Source: Streptomyces sp. NRRL F-4489 (GTDB lineage: Bacteria > Actinomycetota > Actinomycetes > Streptomycetales > Streptomycetaceae). From it: a stretch of 64,000 bases of DNA. Below, one piece after another: positions 37,986 to 47,932 of this stretch. The notes under the pieces are model-generated. The model saw nothing but the letters and a program-made list of their open reading frames with translations. It had not been told where the DNA came from and searched no databases. How positions within the stretch are numbered: position 1 is the first letter of the stretch; each line of letters begins with the position of its first letter. The position numbers and the translations under genes were made by a program. Location: positions 62,001-126,000 of the forward strand of contig NZ_LLZI01000232.1 in NCBI RefSeq assembly GCF_001509485.1, given 5' to 3'.

Positions 37986-38618
37986 GTGTCCGTACTTCCC
38001 CTGGTCTTCACCAGCGGCTGGGCGAGCGGCGTCAACGCCTACGCCGTCGTCCTGCTGCTCGGCGTGCTCGGCGCGACCGGCGTCTCCGACGAGGTGCCGG
38101 CGGCCCTGGAGCGGCCCGATGTGCTGATCGCCGCCGCGGTGCTCTTCCTGGCCGAGGCGGTGGCCGACAAGATCCCGTACGTGGACTCGGTCTGGGACGC
38201 GGTGCACACCGTGGTCCGGCCGGTCGCCGGCGGTGTGGTGGCGGCGCTGCTGGCCGGGCACGACGGCTCGCTGCCGGAGCTGGCGGCCGGCGCCGTGGGC
38301 GGCTCCACCGCGCTGCTGAGCCACCTGGTCAAGGCCGGTACGCGGATCGCGGTCAACACCTCGCCCGAGCCCGCCAGCAACATCGTGCTGAGCCTGGCCG
38401 AGGACCTGGGCGTCGCCGGGCTGGTGGCGTTCGCGCTGTTCCACCCGTGGGTGGCGGCGGGCATCGCGGCGGCGCTGCTGGTCGCGGGCATCGCCGTGGT
38501 GGTCTTCCTGTGGTCGCGGATCCGCCGGTATCTGCGGCGGAGGCGGGAGCGGCGCGCGGAGAAGCGGGAGCGGAGGGGGCCCGCGACCGGGGACGGGCTG
38601 GCGCCGCAGGACGGCTGA
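37986..38618 (+). CDS. DUF4126 family membrane protein
   Basis: A 210-residue membrane protein with about five hydrophobic segments. DUF4126 features include TSGWASGVNAYAVVLLLGVL near the N terminus, the DKIPYVDSVWDAVHTVVRP segment and NTSPEPASNIVLSLAEDLG in the middle. A basic Arg-rich cytoplasmic tail (RRYLRRRRERRAEKRERR) follows. Function is unknown. The GTG at 37986 starts directly after a -10 element. The MacR-like site upstream suggests control by the MacRS system, which is inference. Confidence 0.85.
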   Translation: MSVLPLVFTSGWASGVNAYAVVLLLGVLGATGVSDEVPAALERPDVLIAAAVLFLAEAVADKIPYVDSVWDAVHTVVRPVAGGVVAALLAGHDGSLPELAAGAVGGSTALLSHLVKAGTRIAVNTSPEPASNIVLSLAEDLGVAGLVAFALFHPWVAAGIAAALLVAGIAVVVFLWSRIRRYLRRRRERRAEKRERRGPATGDGLAPQDG

Positions 38619-38696
38619 GCCGGAACCGGCCGGTCCGGAAAGGGTCGGGGCGGCCGGCGGCGGGCGTTGTCAGTGCCGCCGGTTACAGTCGCAGGC

Positions 38697-40220
38697 ATGG
38701 CAGGGATTGCGGTGATCGGCGCCGGGACGGGCGCCATGACGGCCGCCGCCCGGCTGGCCGTCGCGGGCCACCGGGTGGCGGTGTTCGAGCGCGGCTCGAC
38801 GTACGGCGGCGCGGTGGGCAGGTATGAGCGGGACGGCTTCGCGTTCGACACCGGCCCCGGTCTGCTTCACCTCCCGGCGGTCTACCGCGATCTGTTCCTC
38901 AAGACCGGCCGCGAGCCGCTGGAGGCGTGCGTCGGGCTGGCCCAGGTCGATCCCGCGAGCCGCCACGTCTTCGCCGACGGCACCACCGCCACGCTGCCCA
39001 ACGCCTCCCGGGCCGGGGTCATGGAGGCCCTGGACGGGGCGCTGGGCGCCGGGTGCGGTGAGCGCTGGAGCGAGGTCATGGTCCGCGCCCGCGAGGCGTG
39101 GGACGCCACCCGCCGCCCGCTGCTGGAGGAGCCGCTGTGGGCGGACTGGCGGGTGCTGGGCCGCGACCCGTATCCGGCGGTGCGCCGGCGCGGCCTGTTC
39201 GGGCGGGGCCGGGCCAAGGGGCCGACCACCGCCACGCTCGCCGGGATCGCGGCGCGCGAGCTGGCCGACCCCCGGCTGGTGGCCCTCCTGGAGAGCCACG
39301 CGCTGGCCCACGGCTTCGACCCGCGCACCGCCCCCGCGAGCGCCGCCGTGCTCCCGTACATGGAGCAGACCTTCGGCAGATGGTACGTCCGCGGCGGGAT
39401 GCGGGCGCTGGCCGAGGCGCTGTACGAGCGCTGCCGGGCCCGGGGCGTGGAGTTCACCTTCGGCGCGGAGGTGGTGCGGATCACGGAGAAGGACGGCCGG
39501 GCGGCGGGCGTCGAGCTGGCCGGCGGGCGGGTGGTGGACGCGGAGTACGTGGTCGCCGGCCTCGACCCGGCGGGGCTGCCCGCGCTGTGCGGCGGCCGCG
39601 AGCCCTGGGGCGCGGACGACGTCCGCCCCGATGGCGGCGCGCCCCGCACGGCCCGGCTGACGGTCTGTCTGGCGCTGCGCGGCGCCCGCCCGGCGGACGC
39701 GCCGCACCGCACGGTGGTGCACGCCGCGGACCGCGAGGCGGAGCTGGCTGCCGTCTTCGGCGGCGGCGACGGGCGCGGCCACCGCGAGCCCTGCGCCCGG
39801 CCGACGGTGGCGGTGCTGCGCCCCGACGACCCGGCCACCCGGCCCGACGACGAGCACGAGGCGGTCACCCTGACGGCCACCGTCGCGCCGCACGGCCCGG
39901 TGGACTGGCGGGACGCCGAGACCCTGCGGGCGGCGGCGGACGGGCTGGTCCGCGCCGCCGGGGCCGCCATACCGGACCTGCCGGAGCGGGAGCTGTGGCG
40001 GGAGGTGCTGAGCCCCGCGGACAGCGGCCCGGTGCCTGGCCCGGCGCTGCCGGGCCAGGAAGGGCGCTTCCTGCGCCCGGCCAACCGCACCCGGATACCG
40101 GGGCTGTACGCGGTCGGCGGCTGGTCGCACCCGGGCGGCGGGCTGGCGCACGCCGGGATGTCCGGTGCGCTGGTCGCGGGCCTGATCGTGCACGGCGACG
40201 ACTGGCACGGCTCGCAGTGA
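38697..40220 (+). CDS. FAD-dependent NAD(P)-binding oxidoreductase, phytoene-desaturase-like
   Basis: A 507-residue flavoprotein of the phytoene desaturase / CrtI-like amine-oxidoreductase group. The N-terminal dinucleotide site is IAVIGAGTGAMTAAARLAVAGH (4-25), and YGGAVGRYERDGFAFDTGPGLL is the second FAD motif. The C terminus YAVGGWSHPGGGLAHAGMSGALVAG contains the family's final FAD-binding sequence. No carotenoid genes lie nearby, so the substrate is unknown. TACAGT (38684-38689) ends seven bases before the ATG; the transcript is probably leaderless. Confidence 0.88.
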   Translation: MAGIAVIGAGTGAMTAAARLAVAGHRVAVFERGSTYGGAVGRYERDGFAFDTGPGLLHLPAVYRDLFLKTGREPLEACVGLAQVDPASRHVFADGTTATLPNASRAGVMEALDGALGAGCGERWSEVMVRAREAWDATRRPLLEEPLWADWRVLGRDPYPAVRRRGLFGRGRAKGPTTATLAGIAARELADPRLVALLESHALAHGFDPRTAPASAAVLPYMEQTFGRWYVRGGMRALAEALYERCRARGVEFTFGAEVVRITEKDGRAAGVELAGGRVVDAEYVVAGLDPAGLPALCGGREPWGADDVRPDGGAPRTARLTVCLALRGARPADAPHRTVVHAADREAELAAVFGGGDGRGHREPCARPTVAVLRPDDPATRPDDEHEAVTLTATVAPHGPVDWRDAETLRAAADGLVRAAGAAIPDLPERELWREVLSPADSGPVPGPALPGQEGRFLRPANRTRIPGLYAVGGWSHPGGGLAHAGMSGALVAGLIVHGDDWHGSQ

Positions 40221-40245
40221 GCCCGGGGCCGGCGGCCGGGGCTCG

Positions 40246-40275
40246 TAGCGGCTAATAGCTCCTAGCGGCTAATAG
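40246..40275. repeat. Direct repeat of TAGCGGCTAATAG
   Basis: Two exact 13-base copies (40246-40258 and 40263-40275). The second covers the last two codons and TAG stop of the minus-strand membrane protein gene. Confidence 0.85.
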
Positions 40276-41531
40276 GGGTAGCGCTGCCCGTCGTAGGGGC
40301 CCGGCTGGCCCTCGTGGCCCGGCTGCGGCGGGTAGGGCGGCTGCTGCGGCTGCTGGTCGGCGGCGGCGTGCCCGGTGTCGCGCTGCTGCGGCACCCATAC
40401 GCCGTCCGGCGGGGTGGGGGTCCCCGGGTGGTAGCCCTGACCGTGGTTCCGGTCGCCGTAGCCTTGGCCCCCGTAGTGCTGGTCGCCGTAGCCCTGGTCC
40501 CCGTAACCCTCGCCGTAGTGCTGCTCGCCGAAGTGCTGCTCGCCGTACTGCTGGTCCTGCCGGCCGCCGGACCCGTCGTGCGGGCCCGGGGCGTACGGCG
40601 CCCCGCGCGTCCCGCCGAAGGGGTCCGGCTCCTCGTACGGGTCGTAGGCCGCGGCGTACTGCTGGGTGCCGATGTACGGGTCGGAGTAGGGGGCCTGGGC
40701 GCCCTGGTAGGAGCCGTCGTAGGCCGGGTACGGGTCGGCGCGGCCGTCGTGGGTGCCGTAGCCGTCGTGGCCGGCCTGTCCGCCGTAACTCCCGCCGTAG
40801 CCATAGCCGTTGGCGGGGTCCTGGCCGTATTCGGCGGGGTCGCCGTCGGTGGTGGCGTTGCCGAAGAGGTCGTAGCTGACGGGGGCGGCGGCCCGGTCGG
40901 CGCGGGCGTCGGGGCTGTAGACGCCGTAGGCGCCGGTCTCGTCCGGCAGCGGCTGCGGGGCGTAGACGGTGGGGGCGTCGGCGAAGGCGTATCCGAAGTC
41001 CGCGCCGGGGGCGGCCGGCCCGCCGGTCGCCGCCCCGGCCGGCGCCGCGGCCGGCTGCGCGGCATACGGATCGTGGCCGCTGACCTCGTGGCCACTGACG
41101 TCGTGACCGCCGGCCTCGTGACCAGCCGTCCCCTCCCCCGCCGGATCGTTCTCCCCGGCACCGGCACCAGCCCCGGCGGCCCCCTCCGCCGCCCGCTCCT
41201 CCGCCAGCCCGGAGACCTGGAGCGTCGGCCCCGCGCCGCGGGCCGGGCGGGCGCGGCGCCGGCGGTTCGGCTTGGGCCGGCCGCCCACCGTCCAGCCGGC
41301 CGCGAAGCCGCGGCGGACCGAGAGCGTCACATACGTCTGCCCGGTGGCGAAGGCGATCGCGCCGAGGGCGACCACGATCACCGACGGGATGATCACGCCG
41401 ATGACCACACCGAGGAAGCCGGCCAGCGCCAGCGCGCGCCAGCGCAGCCGGGCCTTGTGCTGGAAGAGGACCTCCCCCAGCAGCCACAGAGCGACCAGGC
41501 CGAACGCGATGTAGAGGATCGTCCAGCCCAT
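40269..41531 (-). CDS. Membrane protein with long Tyr/Gln/Gly-rich disordered tail
   Basis: A 420-residue protein not matched to a named family. Residues 1-70 hold two membrane helices (about 3-20 and 34-66). A basic patch (RPKPNRRRRARPARG) follows. The last 300 residues are low complexity, Ala/Gly/Asp-rich and then strongly Tyr/Gln/Gly/His-rich with imperfect repeats of GYGDQ and GEQHY, a prion-like composition. The tail is probably cytoplasmic. It lies 42 bases upstream of metF on the same strand. The role is unknown; phase separation or scaffolding is only a possibility. Confidence 0.8.
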   Translation of the reverse strand: MGWTILYIAFGLVALWLLGEVLFQHKARLRWRALALAGFLGVVIGVIIPSVIVVALGAIAFATGQTYVTLSVRRGFAAGWTVGGRPKPNRRRRARPARGAGPTLQVSGLAEERAAEGAAGAGAGAGENDPAGEGTAGHEAGGHDVSGHEVSGHDPYAAQPAAAPAGAATGGPAAPGADFGYAFADAPTVYAPQPLPDETGAYGVYSPDARADRAAAPVSYDLFGNATTDGDPAEYGQDPANGYGYGGSYGGQAGHDGYGTHDGRADPYPAYDGSYQGAQAPYSDPYIGTQQYAAAYDPYEEPDPFGGTRGAPYAPGPHDGSGGRQDQQYGEQHFGEQHYGEGYGDQGYGDQHYGGQGYGDRNHGQGYHPGTPTPPDGVWVPQQRDTGHAAADQQPQQPPYPPQPGHEGQPGPYDGQRYPY

Positions 41532-41572
41532 TTGCGCCCCTCTTCCGCCGGATCACGGATTCCGGCCACCGG

Positions 41573-42490
41573 TCAGGGCCGCTGGTGCAGCCCCAGGTTC
41601 TCGTAGATTTCCAGGGTCGCCGTGGAGTGGTTCAGGGTGATGAAGTGCAACCCGGGCACGTCCTCGGCCATCAAGCGCGCACACAGCTCGGTCGCGTACT
41701 CGATGCCAATGGAGCGTACCGCCGCGGGGTCGTCCTTGACCGCGAGGATGCGGGCCGCGAGCTCGGGCGGGAACGCGGCGTTGCTGAGCTGCGCGAACCG
41801 CTCGATCTGGCGCACGTTCGTGACCGGCATGATCTCCGGGATGATGGGCGTGGAGCAACCCGCGGCGGCGACCCGGTCCCGGAGCCGGAAGTAGTCCTCC
41901 GGGTAGAAGAACATCTGCGTGATCGCGAAGTCGGCGCCGGCCCGGCACTTGTCGACGAAGTGCCGGATGTCGGCGTCCCAGTCCGTCGAGCGCGGGTGCA
42001 TCTCGGGGAAGGCGGCCACGCCGACGCAGAAGTCGCCGGACTCCTTGATCAGGCGGACGAGATCGGCGGCGTAGCCGACGCCGTCCGGGTGGCGGACCCA
42101 CTCGCCCATGGGGTCGCCCGGCGGGTCGCCGCGCAGCGCGAGCATATTGCGGATCCCGGCGCCGGCGTACTGGCCGATGATGTTGCGCAGCTCGGCGGTG
42201 GAGTGGTTGACCGCGGTCAGGTGGGCGACCGGGGTGAGGGTGGTGTCGGTGGCGATGCGCTCGGTGGCGCGGACCGTGCCGTCGCGGGAGGTGCCGCCGG
42301 CGCCGTAGGTCACCGATACGAAGGTCGGGGAGACGGCCTCGATGCGGCGAATGGCGTTCCACAACGTCCGCTCGCCCTTCTCGGTCTTCGGCGCGGCGAA
42401 CTCGAACGAATAGGACTGCTTGCCGGAAGCAAGCAGGTCGCGCACGGTGTGTGCGCGATCTGTCCTGGTGGAAGCTGTACCCAGTGCCAT
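41573..42490 (-). CDS. metF: Methylenetetrahydrofolate reductase
   Basis: A 305-residue FAD enzyme that reduces 5,10-methylene-THF to 5-methyl-THF for methionine synthesis. The (beta/alpha)8 barrel shows [41 protein letters not shown] and [15 protein letters not shown], all MetF hallmarks. It is slightly longer than E. coli MetF at the N terminus. The start ATG lies at 42488-42490. An inverted repeat 31 bases upstream may regulate it. thiE lies further upstream on the same strand. Confidence 0.97.
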   Translation of the reverse strand: MALGTASTRTDRAHTVRDLLASGKQSYSFEFAAPKTEKGERTLWNAIRRIEAVSPTFVSVTYGAGGTSRDGTVRATERIATDTTLTPVAHLTAVNHSTAELRNIIGQYAGAGIRNMLALRGDPPGDPMGEWVRHPDGVGYAADLVRLIKESGDFCVGVAAFPEMHPRSTDWDADIRHFVDKCRAGADFAITQMFFYPEDYFRLRDRVAAAGCSTPIIPEIMPVTNVRQIERFAQLSNAAFPPELAARILAVKDDPAAVRSIGIEYATELCARLMAEDVPGLHFITLNHSTATLEIYENLGLHQRP

Positions 42491-42520
42491 ACGGGCAGGT
42501 TAACCACACCCCTGACGGAC

Positions 42521-42552
42521 ACCAACCGGCATCGGCGTAATGCCTGGTTGGT
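42521..42552. promoter_or_regulatory. Inverted repeat between thiE and metF
   Basis: ACCAACCGGCAT (42521-42532) pairs with ATGCCTGGTTGGT (42540-42552) with one bulged base and a 7-base loop. It lies upstream of metF and could be an operator, an attenuator or a thiE terminator. Confidence 0.55.
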
Positions 42553-42623
42553 GCGGTTCCTGTCCACTACGTGGACATCTCGGGGCCAGGGAGCGGTCTC
42601 CCGGCGGCCACCCGCCGGGGCCG

Positions 42624-43271
42624 TCAGGAGCGGGCCCGGACCCGCTTGGCCAGCTCGGCTGCGGCCGCGCCCGGGTCGTCGGCCTCGGTGATCGCGCGGA
42701 CCACCACGACCCGGCGGGCGCCCGCGTCCAGCACCTCGTCGAGATTCCCGGCGTCGATACCGCCGATCGCGAACCAGGGGCGCTCGGGGGCGCGGGCGGC
42801 CGTGTAGCGGACGAGGTCGAGACCGGGGGCTGGCCGGCCGGGCTTGGTGGGCGTCGGCCAGCAGGGGCCGGTGCAGAAGTAGTCCACGCCGGGCTCGGTG
42901 AGGGCGGCGTCCACCTCGGCCTCGGCGTGGGTGGAGCGGCCTATCAGGGGCGCCGGACCGAGCAGCGCGCGGGCGGCCGGGACCGGCAGGTCGCCCTGGC
43001 CGAGGTGGAGGACGTCGGCGCCGGCGGCGTGCGCGACATCGGCGCGGTCGTTGACGGCGAGGAGGGTGCCGTGCCGGCGGCAGGCGTCCGCGAAGACCTC
43101 CAGGTGGCGCAGCTCCTCGCCGGCCTCCATGCCCTTGTCGCGGAGCTGGACGATGTCCACGCCGGAGGAGAGCACCGCGTCGAGGAACTCCGGGAGGTCG
43201 CCCTGGCGGGTGCGGGCGTCCGTGCACAGATACAGGCGGGCGTCGGACAGGGCCTGGCGGGCGGTGGTCAT
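42624..43271 (-). CDS. thiE: Thiamine-phosphate synthase
   Basis: A 215-residue TIM-barrel enzyme that joins hydroxymethylpyrimidine diphosphate to thiazole phosphate, giving thiamine phosphate. [16 protein letters not shown] (39-54), [27 protein letters not shown] and the pyrophosphate loop [14 protein letters not shown] are present. It is encoded opposite to the thiOSG operon 2.2 kb away and has no TPP riboswitch of its own that I can see. Upstream lies the Rv2175c-type gene at 43371. Confidence 0.95.
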   Translation of the reverse strand: MTTARQALSDARLYLCTDARTRQGDLPEFLDAVLSSGVDIVQLRDKGMEAGEELRHLEVFADACRRHGTLLAVNDRADVAHAAGADVLHLGQGDLPVPAARALLGPAPLIGRSTHAEAEVDAALTEPGVDYFCTGPCWPTPTKPGRPAPGLDLVRYTAARAPERPWFAIGGIDAGNLDEVLDAGARRVVVVRAITEADDPGAAAAELAKRVRARS

Positions 43272-43370
43272 CGGGCGGCTCCCCCTCGTCGGCGGCGTAC
43301 GGAGCGGGCGGGGCCGGTCCGTACGCCGCGGATGCGGTTGTGGATGGTGCGGTTGCTGCCGGAGGTGCCC

Positions 43371-43736
43371 TTAGACGGCGAGCGCCTGGGCGCGGCGCTT
43401 GACCTCCGTGCCGCGATTCTCGCGCAGCGCGTCCGCCGGCGTGCCGGGCAGGGTGTCATCGGCGGTGAAGAGCCACTCCAGCATCTCCTCGTCGGTGAAG
43501 CCGTCGTCCCGCAGCAGGGTCAGCGTGCCGGCCAGGCCCTTGACGACCTTGCCGTCCTTGATGAATGCGGCGGGCACCTGGAGCACGCGGTTCTCGCCGC
43601 GGCGGACGGCGATGAGCTGGCCCTCCTTCACCAGCTGCCGCACGCGGGTCACCTCGACGTCGAGCTCTTCGGCGATGTCGGGGAGGGTGAGCCAGGCGGG
43701 GACGAGTCCATCGATCTTTGCGTCAATCTCGGTCAC
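43371..43736 (-). CDS. Rv2175c-family DNA-binding protein
   Basis: A 121-residue winged-helix DNA-binding protein of the Rv2175c family. The HTH is WLTLPDIAEELDVEVTRVRQLVKEGQL (15-41), and the C-terminal domain has LRDDGFTDEEMLEWLFTADDTLPGTP. In M. tuberculosis Rv2175c is a substrate of the kinase PknL, encoded beside it, and phosphorylation weakens its DNA binding. Here a PknL-like PASTA kinase lies 7.3 kb away at 51046. Its targets are unknown. Confidence 0.88.
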   Translation of the reverse strand: MTEIDAKIDGLVPAWLTLPDIAEELDVEVTRVRQLVKEGQLIAVRRGENRVLQVPAAFIKDGKVVKGLAGTLTLLRDDGFTDEEMLEWLFTADDTLPGTPADALRENRGTEVKRRAQALAV

Positions 43737-43883
43737 AGGACAAGCCTGCCACCTCCCACTGACAGCCGGTAGCCGGGCCTCGCCGTCGGGGTGCGCGCCG
43801 CGCCCGGCCGGCCGAGCGCCGCGCGCCGCCCGGCCCGGCGGCGGCCGCCCAACGGGCCGCCGGCCGGCCGCGTACCGGAGCCC

Positions 43884-45155
43884 CTACCGCACCGCCGCCT
43901 TGAGCGGAACGGTGGCGTCCGCGGCCCGTTCCCGGTCCAGCAGCGCCCCGCGCTCGATGAGGCGGCGCCCCTGGGCGAGGTCGCGCGGCCGGCCCACCGC
44001 GAGCAGCGCGACCAGCCGGCCGGCCCCCGCCACGGCGTCCGGGCCGTCCGCGCGCCGCAGCCACAGCACCGACCAGGCCGCGCCCGCCGGATCGCCGCGC
44101 CAGACCAGCTCGTCGGCGTCGCCGTGGTACCCGGCGTACTGGACGAACCGCCCGAACTGCTCGGACCAGAAGTACGGGACCGGGTCGTAGACCACGCCCT
44201 CCGCCTCGCCGCGGGCGATGTTCTCGGCCACCGCGCGCGGGCCCTGGAGGGCGTTGTCCCAGTGGTGGACCAGCAGCCGGGTGCCGTAGCGGGCCGAGGG
44301 GAAGGAGGCGCAGTCGCCGACCGCGTAGACACCGGGGACGGAGGTGTGCAGCCGCTCGTCGGCGAGGACCGAGCCGTCCACGGGCGAGAGGGCGACGCCG
44401 GAGCCGGCCAGCCAGGCGGTGGCGGGCCGGGCGCCGATGCCGACGACGACGGTGTCGGCGGGCAGGACCGTGCCGTCCGCCAGGGTCACCGCCCCCGGGG
44501 CGACCGAGGCGACCGCGACCCCGGTCCGCAGCTCCGCGCCGGCGTCCCCGTACCAGCCGGCCATGTAGCGGGCGACCTCCGGGGGCAGCGCCCCGGCGAG
44601 CGGTCGGTCGGCGGCCTCCACGACGGTCACCTCGCAGCCCGCCTCGCGGGCGGCGGTGGCGAACTCCGCGCCGATCCAGCCGGCCCCGACCACCACGATG
44701 CGCCGCCGGCCGGCGAGTTCCGGGCGCAGCCGCTCGGCGTCGTCGAGGGTGCGCAGCAGGTGGACGCCGGACAGGCCCTCGGTGCCGGGCAGCCGGACCG
44801 GCGCGGCCCCGGTGGCGAGCACCGCGTAGTCGTAGCGGACCGGCCCCTGGTCGGTCTCGACCAGCCGGTCGGCGGGGCGCAGCGCGGTGGCCCGGCAGCC
44901 GAGGCGCAGGTCGATGCCGAGGCCGGGGAAGTCGACGTCCAGGGTGGCGCCGTCGGCCTTGCCGAGCAGCACCGCCTTGGAGAGCGGGGGGCGGTCGTAG
45001 GGCTGGTGGGGCTCGTCGCCGAGGAGCGTGATCGCGCCGCGCCAGCCTTGTTCGCGCAGCGCCACGGCGGTCTGCACACCCGCCATCCCGGCGCCCGCGA
45101 TCACCACGCGCGGGGTGCGGTCAGGGGCCTGGGGGGACTTGCTCTGCTCGCTCAC
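43884..45155 (-). CDS. FAD/NAD(P)-dependent ferredoxin-reductase-like oxidoreductase
   Basis: A 423-residue pyridine-nucleotide disulfide-type flavoprotein resembling ferredoxin and rubredoxin reductases. The FAD site is VVIAGAGMAGVQTAVALREQG (16-36), followed by PYDRPPLSKAVLLG. The NAD(P) site is IVVVGAGWIGAEFATAAREAG (about 149-169), and the FAD-closing motif is VYAVGDCASF. A C-terminal reductase-type domain is present. The redox partner is unknown; no ferredoxin gene is adjacent. It is divergent from the TPP riboswitch and thiO. Confidence 0.9.
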   Translation of the reverse strand: MSEQSKSPQAPDRTPRVVIAGAGMAGVQTAVALREQGWRGAITLLGDEPHQPYDRPPLSKAVLLGKADGATLDVDFPGLGIDLRLGCRATALRPADRLVETDQGPVRYDYAVLATGAAPVRLPGTEGLSGVHLLRTLDDAERLRPELAGRRRIVVVGAGWIGAEFATAAREAGCEVTVVEAADRPLAGALPPEVARYMAGWYGDAGAELRTGVAVASVAPGAVTLADGTVLPADTVVVGIGARPATAWLAGSGVALSPVDGSVLADERLHTSVPGVYAVGDCASFPSARYGTRLLVHHWDNALQGPRAVAENIARGEAEGVVYDPVPYFWSEQFGRFVQYAGYHGDADELVWRGDPAGAAWSVLWLRRADGPDAVAGAGRLVALLAVGRPRDLAQGRRLIERGALLDRERAADATVPLKAAVR

Positions 45156-45285
45156 CCGCTCACTGTAGGACGGCGGAGGACGCGGCCCGCAGCAGCGCGC
45201 AAGGAGATCTCTGACACAGCGTCAACGGCCCGGCCGGGCGGCCGGAACACCCGCGGGCACCGGGGGCGCGCGCCGGGGCGCTCCC

Positions 45286-45314
45286 TTACGGCGCGTGGCG
45301 CCCCGTATTAGGGT
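45286..45314 (+). promoter_or_regulatory. Candidate promoter of the thiOSG operon
   Basis: TTACGG (45286-45291) and TAGGGT (45309-45314) are 17 bases apart. Transcription would begin near 45321, just before the TPP riboswitch. Confidence 0.6.
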
Positions 45315-45324
45315 GGCGGCTGCA

Positions 45325-45422
45325 CGCACTCGCGGGAGCCCGGACGGACCGGGCTGAGAGGGAGGCTGGCCGGCCTCCGACCGTACGAACCTGATCCGGG
45401 TCATGCCGGCGAAGGGAGGGGC
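45325..45422 (+). promoter_or_regulatory. TPP riboswitch (thi box) controlling thiOSG
   Basis: The thi-box hallmarks appear in order: GGGAGCCC (about 45334-45341), the pyrimidine-sensing CTGAGAG (45354-45360) and CCTGATCCGGGTCATGCCGG with GCGAAGGGAGGG to 45420. The 3' strand includes GGAGGGG (45415-45421), the ribosome-binding site of thiO, so binding of thiamine pyrophosphate should hide it and stop translation. There is no terminator hairpin, which supports translational control. Confidence 0.96.
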
Positions 45423-45431
45423 TGGACGCCC

Positions 45432-46672
45432 ATGCATCCATCCGCCACACCATCATCGTCCGCCGCGCCATCGGGGCGGCCGGGCACCGGGCACCCCGAT
45501 GTCCTGGTCATCGGCGGCGGCGTCATCGGGCTGGTCACCGCCTGGCGGGCGGCCGGCCGGGGACTGCGCGCCGCGGTGGCCGATCCCGCGCCCGGCGGCG
45601 GCGCGGCGTCGGTCGCGGCCGGCATGCTGGCCGCGGTCACCGAGCTGCACTACGGCGAGGAGACCCTGCTGGACCTCAACCTCGCCTCCGCGCGCCGCTA
45701 TCCGGACTTCACCGCGGAGCTGGAGGAGGCGAGCGGGCAGCGGATCGGCTACCGCCGCTGCGGCACCCTGGCCGTCGCGCTGGACGCCGACGACCGCGCG
45801 TATCTGCGGGAGCTGCACGCCCTCCAGGCCCGGTGCGGGCTGGACTCCCAGTGGCTGACCGGGCGGGAGTGCCGCCGCCTGGAGCCGATGCTGGCCCCCG
45901 GGGTGCGCGGCGGCCTCCGGGTGGACGGCGACCACCAGGTCGATCCGCGCCGGCTGGCGAGCGCGCTGCTGGCCGCCTGCGAGCGGGCCGGGGTGGTCTT
46001 CCACCGCACCTGGGCCGAGCGGCTGACGGTGGCCGGCGGGCGCGCCGCGGGGGCCGAACTCGGCGACGGGACCCGGGTGGCGGCCGGCCAGGTCGTCCTG
46101 GCGGGGGGCAGCCGCAGCGGCCGGCTGGCCGGCGTCCCGGAGGCGGTGCTGCCGCCGGTGCGGCCGGTCAAGGGCCAGGTGCTGCGGCTGCGGATGCCGG
46201 ACGCGCTCCCCGGGGGGCAGGCGTTCCTGTCCCGCACCGTACGGGCCGTGGTCCGCGGCAATCCCGTCTACCTGGTGCCGCGGGAGAGCGGTGAACTGGT
46301 CCTCGGCGCCACCAGCGAGGAGCTGGGCTGGGACACCACGGTCACCGCCGGCGGGGTCTACGAGCTGCTGCGGGACGCCCACGAGCTGGTCCCGGGGATC
46401 ACCGAGCTGCCGCTGACCGAGAGCCGCGCCGGACTGCGCCCCGGCTCCCCCGACAACGCGCCGCTGCTCGGCCCGACCGAGCTGCCCGGCCTCCACCTGG
46501 CCACCGGCCACTTCCGCAACGGCGTCCTGCTGACGCCGGTCACCGGTGACGTGCTGGCCGAGGTGCTGGCCACCGGGGACCTGCCGGAAGCGGCCCGCCC
46601 GTTCTCCCCCGCGCGCTTCTCCCCCGCCTGCGGGGGGACCGGGCGCGCCCGCACCCTGGAGGAGCAGCCCGT

Positions 46673-46676
<4 letters not shown>
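45432..46676 (+). CDS. thiO: Glycine oxidase
   Basis: A 414-residue FAD amine oxidase that oxidises glycine to the imine used to build the thiazole of thiamine. The FAD site is VLVIGGGVIGLVTAWRAAGRG (residues about 23-43), with ASVAAGMLAAVTELHYGEE as the ThiO segment; GLRPGSPDNAPLLGPTE and LATGHFRNGVLLTPVTG lie near the end. It begins ten bases after its ribosome site in the TPP riboswitch and overlaps thiS by four bases (ATGA). The first 20 residues are Pro/Ser/Ala-rich and probably disordered. Confidence 0.95.
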
Positions 46677-47816
<1,140 letters not shown>

Positions 47817-47890
47817 GGCCGGCGGCAGCGGTTCGGTCCGCGGTCGAAACCGACCGCTGACGCGCGGTCCGGAGGGCCGACCGGTGACCT

Positions 47891-47926
47891 GAGCGGCGCC
47901 CGGGTGCCCTCCCCCGGGCGCCGCTC
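47891..47926. terminator. Bidirectional hairpin between thiG and the STAND ATPase gene
   Basis: A perfect 14-bp stem (47891-47904 with 47913-47926) with an 8-base loop lies in the 116-base convergent gap. It can serve both strands. Confidence 0.85.
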
Positions 47927-47932
47927 GCCGAG

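Noticed and set aside
42624..43271. A TPP riboswitch for thiE
   Set aside because: No CTGAGA or thi-box sequence is found upstream of 43271; only thiOSG has one.
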